Position numbers and translations under genes: made by a program. A model generated the notes under the pieces. The model did no database searches. It was not told the origin of the DNA and worked only from the letters and a program-made list of their open reading frames with translations. From Flavobacteriaceae bacterium UBA3339 (GTDB lineage Bacteria > Bacteroidota > Bacteroidia > Flavobacteriales > Flavobacteriaceae): 64,000 nt of DNA. Shown in pieces: positions 54,844-62,425 of this stretch (positions are counted from its first letter, which is position 1; every line of letters starts with the position of its first letter). The stretch spans positions 370,235-434,234 of the forward strand of contig DERN01000011.1 of assembly GCA_002360925.1 (NCBI GenBank), read 5' to 3'.

Positions 54844-55287
54844 ATGAAAAAAATATTTTTAAGCTTAATAATAACATTTTTGAGTTTTAATTGTTTTTCA
54901 CAAGAAAATGTAGAATCTGATGCTTTTAACAGTGAAAAATATCAAAAATTAAAAGAATATTACATTGAAAGTATCAATAGTGGTAAAGTACAAGAATTAC
55001 AGACTATCAGAGATGAGTTTATTACCAAAATAGGAAAAGCTAATTTTCTAAAAATAAAGAATAGTAATAGTATTGATAAATGGCTAAAAAACAATTGGGA
55101 ATCAACTTCTTTTTCTTCTTTAGAGGAAGCAGAAGCTTCTTTCACAAAGCTTAGATTACTAGACGAAAAAAAGGAAGAATTAATAAAAAACATGACACCT
55201 TTATTTTCGGAATTAAGAAAAGAAGTAGGTTATTCTGCTTTATTTAAAAAATTATCAGAAGACTGCAATACAAATTCTCTAAACTAA
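54844..55287 (+). CDS. hypothetical secreted protein, paralogue of the preceding gene product
   Basis: 147 residues. The signal peptide MKKIFLSLIITFLSFNCFSQ could be a type I signal ending at Ser-Gln or a lipoprotein signal at Cys17. The helical mature region contains WLKNNWESTSFSSLEEAEASFTKL, matching the motif of the neighbouring lipoprotein, so the two are probably diverged duplicates. It follows that gene by 15 nt and is likely cotranscribed. No known family recognised. A terminator follows. Confidence 0.72.
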   Translation: MKKIFLSLIITFLSFNCFSQENVESDAFNSEKYQKLKEYYIESINSGKVQELQTIRDEFITKIGKANFLKIKNSNSIDKWLKNNWESTSFSSLEEAEASFTKLRLLDEKKEELIKNMTPLFSELRKEVGYSALFKKLSEDCNTNSLN

Positions 55288-55313
55288 AATTACTCATAAA
55301 TTATTTAAAATTA

Positions 55314-55352
55314 GTAATACGGTGGCTTTTATAAGTAACCGTATTTTTTTAT
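55314..55352 (+). terminator. terminator after the paralogous pair
   Basis: AATACGGT / ACCGTATT with an inner CTT/AAG extension, then seven or more T. Confidence 0.82.
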
Positions 55353-55402
55353 ATATTACTAAAATAAAAACACTTACAAAAACTTAAATTAGCTCGTCGA
55401 AA

Positions 55403-55459
55403 ATTTCAAAATTGTGTTTAAGCGCAACGAAAAGTTTATATTTGATGGATATTTGTTTT
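55403..55459 (+). repeat. direct repeat copy 2: intact promoter of the AraC gene
   Basis: Matches 54001-54058. It contains TTG (55412-55414), a 22-nt spacer and TATATTTG (55437-55444), so it is the working promoter for the gene starting at 55474. Confidence 0.75.
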
Positions 55460-55473
55460 TGTTTGAAGCTAAA

Positions 55474-56286
55474 ATGAAAAAGATTTTTGAAACATTTAAA
55501 CCCAAAAACGCTATTGTTAGGCAATATATAGATTATTATTATTTGGACATTCAGCCTGATAATAAAATCGATGAGTTTGAATGTTTTCCACATTTCAACA
55601 ACACATTATCAATTTATAAATCACATATTTTATTAGAAACCGGCGAAATGCTTTTTGACAAAACAGCCAAACCGTTTCAGATCTTCACTCCTATTCGCGA
55701 AAAAATACTGAATGTAAAACGTTTAAACACAATTTATCGTATTGTTATTGTGTTTCATCCTTTGGGAATTCAGCAATTTTTCAAAGAACTTGACTTTACA
55801 GATTATATAACCGATTTCGATTTTTTATCGAAGGAAGAACTCTCCGATCTTTTTAACACAACCGACACAAATAAATTGACCGATTTACTAGATCATTCTT
55901 TAGAAAAACGATTCTGTAAGTTCGAAAACAACAATTTGGAAAAAGCAATTGCTTATATTTTTGAACATTATGAAAACTTTTCGGTTACCGAAATTTCGGA
56001 TTTTTTAGAAATGAGTCGCCAACATTTAAACCGACTTTTTCAATTCCATTTAGGTGTTTCGATTAAGAAATTCCATGAAATTGTACTTTTTCGTCAAACA
56101 ATCAATAAAAAACTGTTCGAAAATCCTGATCAAAATTTTACGGAATTAGCGCATGAATTTAATTTTAACGATCAATCGCATTTCAACAAAACGTATAAAA
56201 AACTAACCGAAAATTCTCCAAAAACATTCTTCGAAAAAGGAACCGTTTTAGGAGAAGAAGATATCTTTTGGCATTTGAAACCTTAA
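55474..56286 (+). CDS. AraC-family transcriptional regulator
   Basis: 270 residues from the ATG at 55474 (MKKIFETFKPKN). A longer frame from a TTG at 55414 lies within the promoter and is rejected. The N-terminal domain (about 1-130) resembles DUF6597-type sensor regions of Bacteroidota AraC proteins (YIDYYYLDIQ, FHPLGIQQFF). The C-terminal AraC DNA-binding domain has ITDFLEMS-like first helix-turn-helix (SVTEISDFLEMSRQHLNRLF) and second (NFTELAHEFNFNDQSHFNKTYKKL). It probably controls the downstream hydrolase gene, 63 nt away. Confidence 0.9.
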   Translation: MKKIFETFKPKNAIVRQYIDYYYLDIQPDNKIDEFECFPHFNNTLSIYKSHILLETGEMLFDKTAKPFQIFTPIREKILNVKRLNTIYRIVIVFHPLGIQQFFKELDFTDYITDFDFLSKEELSDLFNTTDTNKLTDLLDHSLEKRFCKFENNNLEKAIAYIFEHYENFSVTEISDFLEMSRQHLNRLFQFHLGVSIKKFHEIVLFRQTINKKLFENPDQNFTELAHEFNFNDQSHFNKTYKKLTENSPKTFFEKGTVLGEEDIFWHLKP

Positions 56287-56349
56287 TGTTCCAATTTTAC
56301 AAGTTTTTCATAAAGAAGCCTTATAATTTTACATTCAAATCATGAACTT

Positions 56350-58026
56350 ATGAAATACTTCACAACAATAATTATTTGTTTACTTTTTACATCAGTTAAC
56401 GCACAAGAAAATTATACGGTATTAATTGATGAAGCATACGAAACGATGCAGAAAACGGAAAACGGAGAAAATAACGCAAAAGCATTAGAAATGTACGAAA
56501 AAGCATTTGTAAAATATCCCGACAGCGTTAATGTAGACGGTTTATATATTGCTTCAACTCTTTCTGCGAAATTAAAAAAGAACGATCAGGCTTTTAATTA
56601 TCTTAATGATCTTGAGAAATTAAAAACCGATGAAGACGGATATCCGGTTTGGGAATATATTTTAGGAGAATTTGCCGAAACTGAATACCAAAACATATTG
56701 ACCGATAAAAGATGGAGTACAATAAAAGAAAATGCTTTAAAAGAAAAGCAAGTCTTTTATAAAGAATTGAAAGAGAAAGAAAACGAGTTTTACGATGTTT
56801 CGAAAATTGACTTATCTGGAATTAAAAACACAAAAAAACTATACAAAGCTTTAAAACAATTTCATCCTTACAAAACTAAAAAAGATCAAAATTATTCGAT
56901 TTCATTTAATATAAACGATTCCTTAAAGACGTCGTTTTTTATTCATTTACCTGCCAATTATTCTCCTGAAAAGAAATATCCTGTTTTGTTTTTTCTTCAT
57001 GGAGCCGTGCGTCACAGCAATTTAAACGAATATCAACTTGCGAATTGGAATTTAGGTAATTGGAATCGTTTTTACACAAAATATGCCGATCAAAATGAGG
57101 TAATTTTAGTATTTCCGAGCGGAAATAAAGAATACAATTGGATGACTTCGGACAAAGGTTTTTTTATGATTCCGGAAATGTTGAAACAAATCAAAAATAC
57201 GATAAATGTTGACGACAATAAAGTGTTTGTTTCGGGACATTCTAACGGAGCAACAGGATCTTTTTCGTATTTAATGAAACACTCAACGCCATTTGCAGGT
57301 TTTTATGGTTTTAATACGCAGCCAAAAGTTTTTACTGGCGGAACTTTTATTGAAAACACTAAAAATCGTTCTTTTATCAACTTTTCAACAGACCAAGATT
57401 ATTATTATCCGCCCAATGCAAACGATGATTTCACCAAATTAATGAGCCAGATAAATGCCGATTATAAAGAATATCGTTACAACGGTTTTCCGCATTGGTT
57501 TCCTGAATTTGACGAATCTGAACCTGCTTATGTTATTTTGTTTGATGATTTAATGTCGAGAAAAAGAAATCCTTTTCCTAAAACAATTACTTGGGAATTT
57601 GACGATGAAAATTATGGAAACATCGATTGGATTTCGAATATAAAATTAGACACTTTAAACACAAAAGCAAATTGGCATAAAGAATTGAATTTTAAAATTG
57701 ACAAATGGTTAAGTTATGACAATAACGATAGTTTAGTAGTGCAAGTTGTTGATAAAAACGCTTTCGATTTCCCAAGAAAATCTGGAAAAATAAAAGCAGA
57801 ATACAATCAAAATGTTTTTAGAATAGAAACATCGTGCGTTGCATCTTTCGATATCAACATTTCGCCCGAAATGGTCGATTTAAACAAAAAAGTCTTTATT
57901 TACATAAACGGAATCTTGTATTTCGACGACAAAATAACGTATGACAAAACCTTTATGTTACAAAACTTTGAAGCAACAAAAGATCGTCAGCAAGTTTGGA
58001 TTCATCGCATTAAATTAAAATTGTAA
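56350..58026 (+). CDS. secreted alpha/beta hydrolase (esterase/PHB depolymerase-like) with TPR-like N-terminus
   Basis: 558 residues with the signal peptide MKYFTTIIICLLFTSVNAQ. About residues 25-150 are helical and TPR-like (ALEMYEKAFVKYPDSVNVDG). A central hydrolase domain has VLFFLHGAVRHSN (oxyanion-loop region) and nucleophile motif GHSNGATGSFSYL (Ser in GxSxG). A C-terminal beta-rich domain ends the protein. It is probably a periplasmic or surface esterase; substrate unknown. The AraC gene just upstream may control it. Confidence 0.82.
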   Translation: MKYFTTIIICLLFTSVNAQENYTVLIDEAYETMQKTENGENNAKALEMYEKAFVKYPDSVNVDGLYIASTLSAKLKKNDQAFNYLNDLEKLKTDEDGYPVWEYILGEFAETEYQNILTDKRWSTIKENALKEKQVFYKELKEKENEFYDVSKIDLSGIKNTKKLYKALKQFHPYKTKKDQNYSISFNINDSLKTSFFIHLPANYSPEKKYPVLFFLHGAVRHSNLNEYQLANWNLGNWNRFYTKYADQNEVILVFPSGNKEYNWMTSDKGFFMIPEMLKQIKNTINVDDNKVFVSGHSNGATGSFSYLMKHSTPFAGFYGFNTQPKVFTGGTFIENTKNRSFINFSTDQDYYYPPNANDDFTKLMSQINADYKEYRYNGFPHWFPEFDESEPAYVILFDDLMSRKRNPFPKTITWEFDDENYGNIDWISNIKLDTLNTKANWHKELNFKIDKWLSYDNNDSLVVQVVDKNAFDFPRKSGKIKAEYNQNVFRIETSCVASFDINISPEMVDLNKKVFIYINGILYFDDKITYDKTFMLQNFEATKDRQQVWIHRIKLKL

Positions 58027-58129
58027 TATTAAACAAATCATTTTAACGAATTATTTTAACGAATGAGGATTAATCTTGAAAGTTTCATAAATAGAAAGTA
58101 TTTTTGTTAAGATCGTTAAGCACTTTCTT

Positions 58130-58744
58130 ATGAAGACCATCGTTTTATTAACATTTACCTTTCTAAGTTCAACTTGTAATGCACAATCTATTGCTATTAA
58201 ACAAGAAAGAAAACAAAATTTAGTTAAATCAATCCCTTTTCCATTCTCTTTATATGGAAAAAATTGTAATTCTTACGTTGTAACTACTAACAATGGAAAG
58301 ATTGAACAGTTAAATTCAGAATGTAAATTTTTATTATATCCAGAAAACATTGGTACCGTAAAAATTTCAGTCAGGGACAAATCAGAAAAAATAATCATCG
58401 AAGAATCATACAATGTTAAAGAAATCGACTTTAAATTAAAAATTAACAATGGAAATCAATTCATAGAAAACAAAGAACTGTTCTTAAAAGACTCAAGGTT
58501 CACTTTATATTCTTCAGATCTTGAGTGTTTAAATTTTGAATGGAATTGCGAATTTGAACTTATTCATATAAAGGAAAACCAAAAATATAAGACTTCAATT
58601 TTATCAAAAAATGGCAATCTTAATATGCTTTCTAAAAATCCTTCAGAACTAGATAAGGAAGATATTTTAATATTCCATGACTTAAAAATACTTATTAACA
58701 ACAACAAGTTTCAAGTCCCTGATATTGTTTTAACAGTTAGATAA
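58130..58744 (+). CDS. secreted protein resembling a GldM C-terminal domain
   Basis: 204 residues with a signal peptide (MKTIVLLTFTFLSSTCNAQ). The segment IPFPFSLYGKNCNSYVVTTNNG, then GTVKISVRDKSEK and NVKEIDFKLKI, reads like the periplasmic domains of GldM, the gliding/T9SS motor protein (beta-sandwich repeat, then a linker into the next domain). There is no membrane helix, so it would be a free fragment-like relative. It lies in the accessory segment, 103 nt after the hydrolase gene. Family assignment is tentative; a generic beta-sandwich is the alternative. Confidence 0.5.
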   Translation: MKTIVLLTFTFLSSTCNAQSIAIKQERKQNLVKSIPFPFSLYGKNCNSYVVTTNNGKIEQLNSECKFLLYPENIGTVKISVRDKSEKIIIEESYNVKEIDFKLKINNGNQFIENKELFLKDSRFTLYSSDLECLNFEWNCEFELIHIKENQKYKTSILSKNGNLNMLSKNPSELDKEDILIFHDLKILINNNKFQVPDIVLTVR

Positions 58745-58768
58745 ATATATCAAAATTCCAACAAATTA

Positions 58769-59638
58769 TTAATTTCCAGAAAGCGACATTAAATACTTTT
58801 TAGGCGTTGTTCCGAATTTCTTTTTAAAAGCCGTTATAAAATGACTCGCTGTGCTGTAACCTATTTTTACGCCCACTTCGTTTACATTATACGTTCCGCT
58901 ATCTAACAATTTACGCGCATATTCCATTTTATAATCAAACAAGAACCCATAAACAGTATCGCCATAAACCTGTTTAAAACCTTGTTTTAGCTTCTTAATA
59001 TTCAAACCGATTTCATCAGCTAATTCCTGCAAAGTTGGCGGTTCTGCCATATTTTTAATTAAAATATCTTTTGCCTGTTGAATCTTCATGGTTTCTTCCT
59101 CGTCGGTTTTAAACGGACAACTTTCATCATCAGTATCTTCAGGTTTATTAAATAATAAACTCATTAATTCGTAAACTTTTGCTTTGTAATATAGTTTTTT
59201 AACCGAAGAATGAAGATTAAAATTCATGATTTGATACAACACAACCGACATTGCAGGCGAAATTCCGTTTACGGCATAATGCTTTCGATCGATATTGTCT
59301 TTATTTAAAAAAGGAATGAATTCTGCTTCGGTCGAAAAAAGTCTATGAAAACGCGTAATAGAAATAATAATCGAAACAATCCATGTATTCGGCGCAATTT
59401 CTAAATGCAAAGGCAAGCTTCGTTGCGGATTATAAAGTGTTAAAGCACTTTCTTCCTGAACCGGCATTTGGTAAGCGCCTTCGTTAAACAAGAAAACTCC
59501 TTTTCCTTTTAAAACAAAATGAAACTGCATGACTCCATTATTCATTTCCTGATTTATAACTTGCACAGAATCAGAATCATTCTTAAACCGAAGACATATA
59601 AAATCGTCTTCCAAAATCACATCTTCAAAAGTTCTCAT
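58769..59638 (-). CDS. AraC-family regulator divergent from hemA
   Basis: 289 residues. N-terminal cupin-like sensor (QFHFVLKGKGVFLFNEGAYQM) and C-terminal AraC DNA-binding domain: first helix-turn-helix PTLQELADEIGLNIKKLKQGFK, second NVNEVGVKIGYSTASHFITAFKKKFGTTPKKYL. It resembles PchR-type regulators that respond to iron chelates. It is transcribed away from hemA, and a 9-1-9 palindrome sits between them. A minus-strand -7 box TATATTTG (59740-59733) would place the palindrome in its 5' leader. Control of heme or iron genes is a reasonable inference. Confidence 0.88.
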   Translation of the reverse strand: MRTFEDVILEDDFICLRFKNDSDSVQVINQEMNNGVMQFHFVLKGKGVFLFNEGAYQMPVQEESALTLYNPQRSLPLHLEIAPNTWIVSIIISITRFHRLFSTEAEFIPFLNKDNIDRKHYAVNGISPAMSVVLYQIMNFNLHSSVKKLYYKAKVYELMSLLFNKPEDTDDESCPFKTDEEETMKIQQAKDILIKNMAEPPTLQELADEIGLNIKKLKQGFKQVYGDTVYGFLFDYKMEYARKLLDSGTYNVNEVGVKIGYSTASHFITAFKKKFGTTPKKYLMSLSGN

Positions 59639-59684
59639 AGCGTTATTTTATATAGAGATCAAAAAAAATTATTGTTCGTTTTTT

Positions 59685-59703
59685 ATTTAGAATTATTCTA
59701 AAT
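59685..59703. promoter_or_regulatory. 19-bp perfect palindromic operator between AraC and hemA genes
   Basis: ATTTAGAAT-T-ATTCTAAAT, a 9-1-9 inverted repeat with Fur-box geometry. Its 3' arm overlaps a plus-strand -7 box TAAATTTG (59699-59706) directed toward hemA. The inner TTTAGA-N5-TCTAAA also occurs before the fumarase gene. Confidence 0.65.
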
Positions 59704-59834
59704 TTGCAACATTAAACATTCGTTAACTCCAACAAATATAAGACTTTCTGAAAAAACAACGCTTAAAAAAAAGCAAATTTAACAAAGAGATATATTTAGT
59801 CCCTGTAGCGTTATTTTTAATCGTTTATTGAAAC

Positions 59835-59842
59835 TATCTTTG
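59835..59842 (+). promoter_or_regulatory. hemA proximal -7 promoter box
   Basis: TATCTTTG, 28 nt before the hemA start codon. Together with 59699-59706 it suggests two promoters. Confidence 0.5.
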
Positions 59843-59869
59843 TAAGGTTTTATTTAGGAATGGTAGAGA

Positions 59870-61126
59870 ATGGAACAAAATACTAAAAAACCCTCGCATT
59901 TTTATGTAGTGGGATTAAATTATAAAAAAGCCGATGCCGAAACTAGAGGTAAATTTAGTTTAAGCGACCAAGCGAAGCAAGATTTAATGGATCAAGCAAA
60001 TGTAGAAGGACTTTCTTCGTTAATGGCAATTTCTACCTGCAACCGTACCGAATTGTACGGATTTGCCGAGCATCCTTTTCAGTTAATTTCTCTTTTATGC
60101 AAATACAGTAACGGAACCGTTGAAGATTTTCAGCGTGTTGCTTACGTTCACAAAAGTAACGAAGCCGTTAGCCATTTGTTTAAAGTGGGAACCGGAATGG
60201 ACAGTCAGATTTTAGGTGATTTTGAAATCATAAGTCAGGTAAAAACCGGTTTTATTACAGCTAGAGAAAAAGGATTGACCAACAATTATTTCGAACGTTT
60301 GGTAAACGCCGTTATTCAGGCAAGCAAACGCATTAAAAACGAAACTGAAATCAGCACAGGAGCAACTTCTGTATCTTTTGCTTCTGTTCAATATATTTTG
60401 AATCATGTTCCGAATATTTCAGAAAAGAATATTTTGTTGTTCGGAACCGGAAAAATTGGCCGAAATACGTGCGAAAACTTAGTAAAGCACACCAAAAACA
60501 ATCAAATTACATTAATCAATCGCACAAAAGACAAAGCACAAAAAATTGCGGGTAAATTTAATCTAATCGTTAAAGATTATGCCGATTTACAGGCCGAAAT
60601 TCAAAAAGCCGACGTTTTAATTGTAGCAACCGGAGCGCAAAATCCAACAATTGATAAAGAATTATTGAATCTTAAAAAACCGTTGTTGATTTTAGATTTA
60701 TCGATTCCGAAAAACGTAAACGACAATGTATTGGAAATTCCTAATGTTGAGTTGGTTCATTTAGATACGTTATCGCAAATGACCGATGACACGTTGGAAA
60801 AACGCAAACAATATGTTCCGCAAGCAATGGAAATCATTGAAGAAATTAAAGATGAATTCATTACGTGGACACAAGCTCGAAAATTTGCTCCGACCATTCA
60901 CGCATTAAAAGCAAAGTTGGAAGAAATTAAAGAAAACGAACTAAAATATCACAAAAAGAAAATAGAAAACTTTGACGAAGATCAGGCGAATTTAATTACA
61001 AGTCGCATCATTCAAAAAATTACGACACATTTTGCCAATCATTTAAAACATGAGGAAACCGAAGTGGACGAAAGTATTGAGTGGATCGAAAAAGTTTTTC
61101 AAATAGAAAATTTACAAAATGAGTAA
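59870..61126 (+). CDS. hemA: glutamyl-tRNA reductase
   Basis: 418 residues, the usual length. It reduces glutamyl-tRNA to glutamate-1-semialdehyde, the first step of C5-route heme synthesis. The nucleophilic cysteine is C57 in STCNRTELYG. Other motifs are GMDSQILGDFEIISQVK, the NADPH loop FGTGKIGRN and LDLSIPKNVNDN. The last eight bases overlap hemC, so the two are translationally coupled. Promoters at 59699 and 59835. Confidence 0.96.
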   Translation: MEQNTKKPSHFYVVGLNYKKADAETRGKFSLSDQAKQDLMDQANVEGLSSLMAISTCNRTELYGFAEHPFQLISLLCKYSNGTVEDFQRVAYVHKSNEAVSHLFKVGTGMDSQILGDFEIISQVKTGFITAREKGLTNNYFERLVNAVIQASKRIKNETEISTGATSVSFASVQYILNHVPNISEKNILLFGTGKIGRNTCENLVKHTKNNQITLINRTKDKAQKIAGKFNLIVKDYADLQAEIQKADVLIVATGAQNPTIDKELLNLKKPLLILDLSIPKNVNDNVLEIPNVELVHLDTLSQMTDDTLEKRKQYVPQAMEIIEEIKDEFITWTQARKFAPTIHALKAKLEEIKENELKYHKKKIENFDEDQANLITSRIIQKITTHFANHLKHEETEVDESIEWIEKVFQIENLQNE

Positions 61127-62042
61127 AATTATTCGAATTGGTACGCGCGATAGTGAATTAGCATTATGGCAAGCCAATACCGTTTCAAAAAAACTAAACG
61201 ATTTAGGCTACAAAACACAAATTGTTCCGGTAAAATCGGATGGTGATATCATTTTAGACAAACCTTTGTACGAATTAGGAATCACAGGAATTTTCACAAA
61301 AACCCTAGATGTTGCTATGATTTCGGGTAAAGTAGACATCGCAGTTCATTCAATGAAAGATGTACCAACTGCGTTACCGCAAGGAATTGTTCAGGGTGCT
61401 GTTTTGCCTCGAGCCAACGTAATCGACATTTTGGTTCACAAAGGTTCAACCGCTTTTTTAGAAACAGAAGGAACCATTGCAACAGGTTCGCTTCGCAGAA
61501 AAGCACAATGGTTGCATAAACATCCAAATCATTTGGTTGAAGATTTACGCGGAAATGTAAATACGCGTATGCAAAAATTAAAAGACAACAATTGGAACGG
61601 AGCTATTTTTGCCGCTGCTGGATTAGAGCGAATCAATTTAAAACCTTCTGAATTTGTTAATTTAGATTGGATGATTCCTGCACCTGCACAAGGCGCTATG
61701 TTGGTTGTAGCAATGGAAAACGATAATTTTACTTTAGATGCGGTTTCGCAATTAAACGATATCGAAACAGAAATTGCAACGCATATCGAACGTCAGTTTT
61801 TACGCACTTTAGAAGGCGGTTGTACTGCACCAATCGGAGCAATTGCAAAATACAACGAAAAAGACGATACAATGAATTTTAAAGGCGCGTTATTTTCGTT
61901 AGACGGAAAACAAAAGTTTGAAGTTGAAAAAACCGTTCCGATTAATGAATGGAAAAAGTTAGGTTTTTTTGCTGCTAAAGAAATTTTAGAAAACGGCGGA
62001 GAAGCATTAATGATTGAATTGCGTTCACAATTAAAGAAATAG
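61119..62042 (+). CDS. hemC: porphobilinogen deaminase (hydroxymethylbilane synthase)
   Basis: 307 residues. Family motifs: IRIGTRDSELALWQA, VDIAVHSMKDVPTALP, ATGSLRRKAQW, LRGNVNTRMQKL and GGCTAPIGA, in which Cys235 carries the dipyrromethane cofactor. It joins four porphobilinogen molecules into hydroxymethylbilane for HemD. It overlaps hemA by eight nt. A 382-nt gap full of REP-like repeats separates it from the second hemD. Confidence 0.97.
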   Translation: MSKIIRIGTRDSELALWQANTVSKKLNDLGYKTQIVPVKSDGDIILDKPLYELGITGIFTKTLDVAMISGKVDIAVHSMKDVPTALPQGIVQGAVLPRANVIDILVHKGSTAFLETEGTIATGSLRRKAQWLHKHPNHLVEDLRGNVNTRMQKLKDNNWNGAIFAAAGLERINLKPSEFVNLDWMIPAPAQGAMLVVAMENDNFTLDAVSQLNDIETEIATHIERQFLRTLEGGCTAPIGAIAKYNEKDDTMNFKGALFSLDGKQKFEVEKTVPINEWKKLGFFAAKEILENGGEALMIELRSQLKK

Positions 62043-62054
62043 TATTTTAGGTTT

Positions 62055-62406
62055 TGTCATACTGAACTTGATGTCGGAATAGCATAAGTTCTAAAACAAT
62101 AACAACTTGTCATTTCGAACGAAGCGAGAAATCTAGAAAGATTCCTCGTGCTCTCGGAATGACAATAGAATCTAAAATAATAACAACTTGTTATTTCGAA
62201 CAGAGTGAGAAATCTTAAAAGATTCCTCGTGTCCTCGGAATGACAAAAGAATCTAAAAAAATAGCAACTTGTCATTTCGAACGAAGTGAGAAATCTAAAA
62301 AAATTCTTCAATTCCTCGGAATAGCATAAGTTCTAAAACAATAACAACTTGTCATTTCGAACGGAGTGAGAAATCTAAAAAGATTCTTCGATTCCTCGGA
62401 ATGACA
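62055..62406. repeat. array of REP-like palindromic units
   Basis: Four full 57-bp units start at 62108, 62189, 62270 and 62350, with a partial unit at 62055. The period is 80-81 bp. Each begins TGTCATTTCGAAC (or TGTTATTTCGAAC) and ends CTCGGAATGACA (the third ends GGAATAGCA), so it can fold back on itself. The intervening 23-24 bp are also conserved (ATAACAACT). The unit 0/1 and unit 3/4 junctions are identical over about 45 bp, a sign of unequal recombination. This fills the whole gap between hemC and hemD. Confidence 0.85.
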
Positions 62407-62425
62407 AAAGAGTAGAAATAAAAAA

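Noticed and set aside
55414..55473. Upstream extension of the AraC gene from a TTG codon
   Set aside because: This stretch is the promoter (TTG, 22 nt, TATATTTG) and is part of the duplicated noncoding repeat, so it cannot be translated from that promoter.
58040..58064. Tandem ATTTTAACGAAT repeat before the GldM-like gene
   Set aside because: Two 13-bp-spaced copies resemble regulator half-sites, but the spacing is not 10-11 bp and there is no clear -7 box in position.
59860..59883. Short upstream ORF overlapping the hemA start codon
   Set aside because: Eight codons, out of frame, no critical codons or hairpins nearby. Likely chance.
62057..62311. An 84-residue minus-strand open frame in the hemC-hemD gap
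   Set aside because: It runs entirely through the REP-like repeat units, and its repeated RFL...FEMTSC pattern simply mirrors the DNA repeat. No start signal or family.
62055..62406. CRISPR array
   Set aside because: The period is regular, but repeats are 57 bp, the 23-24 bp between them are conserved rather than unique, and no cas genes are present.
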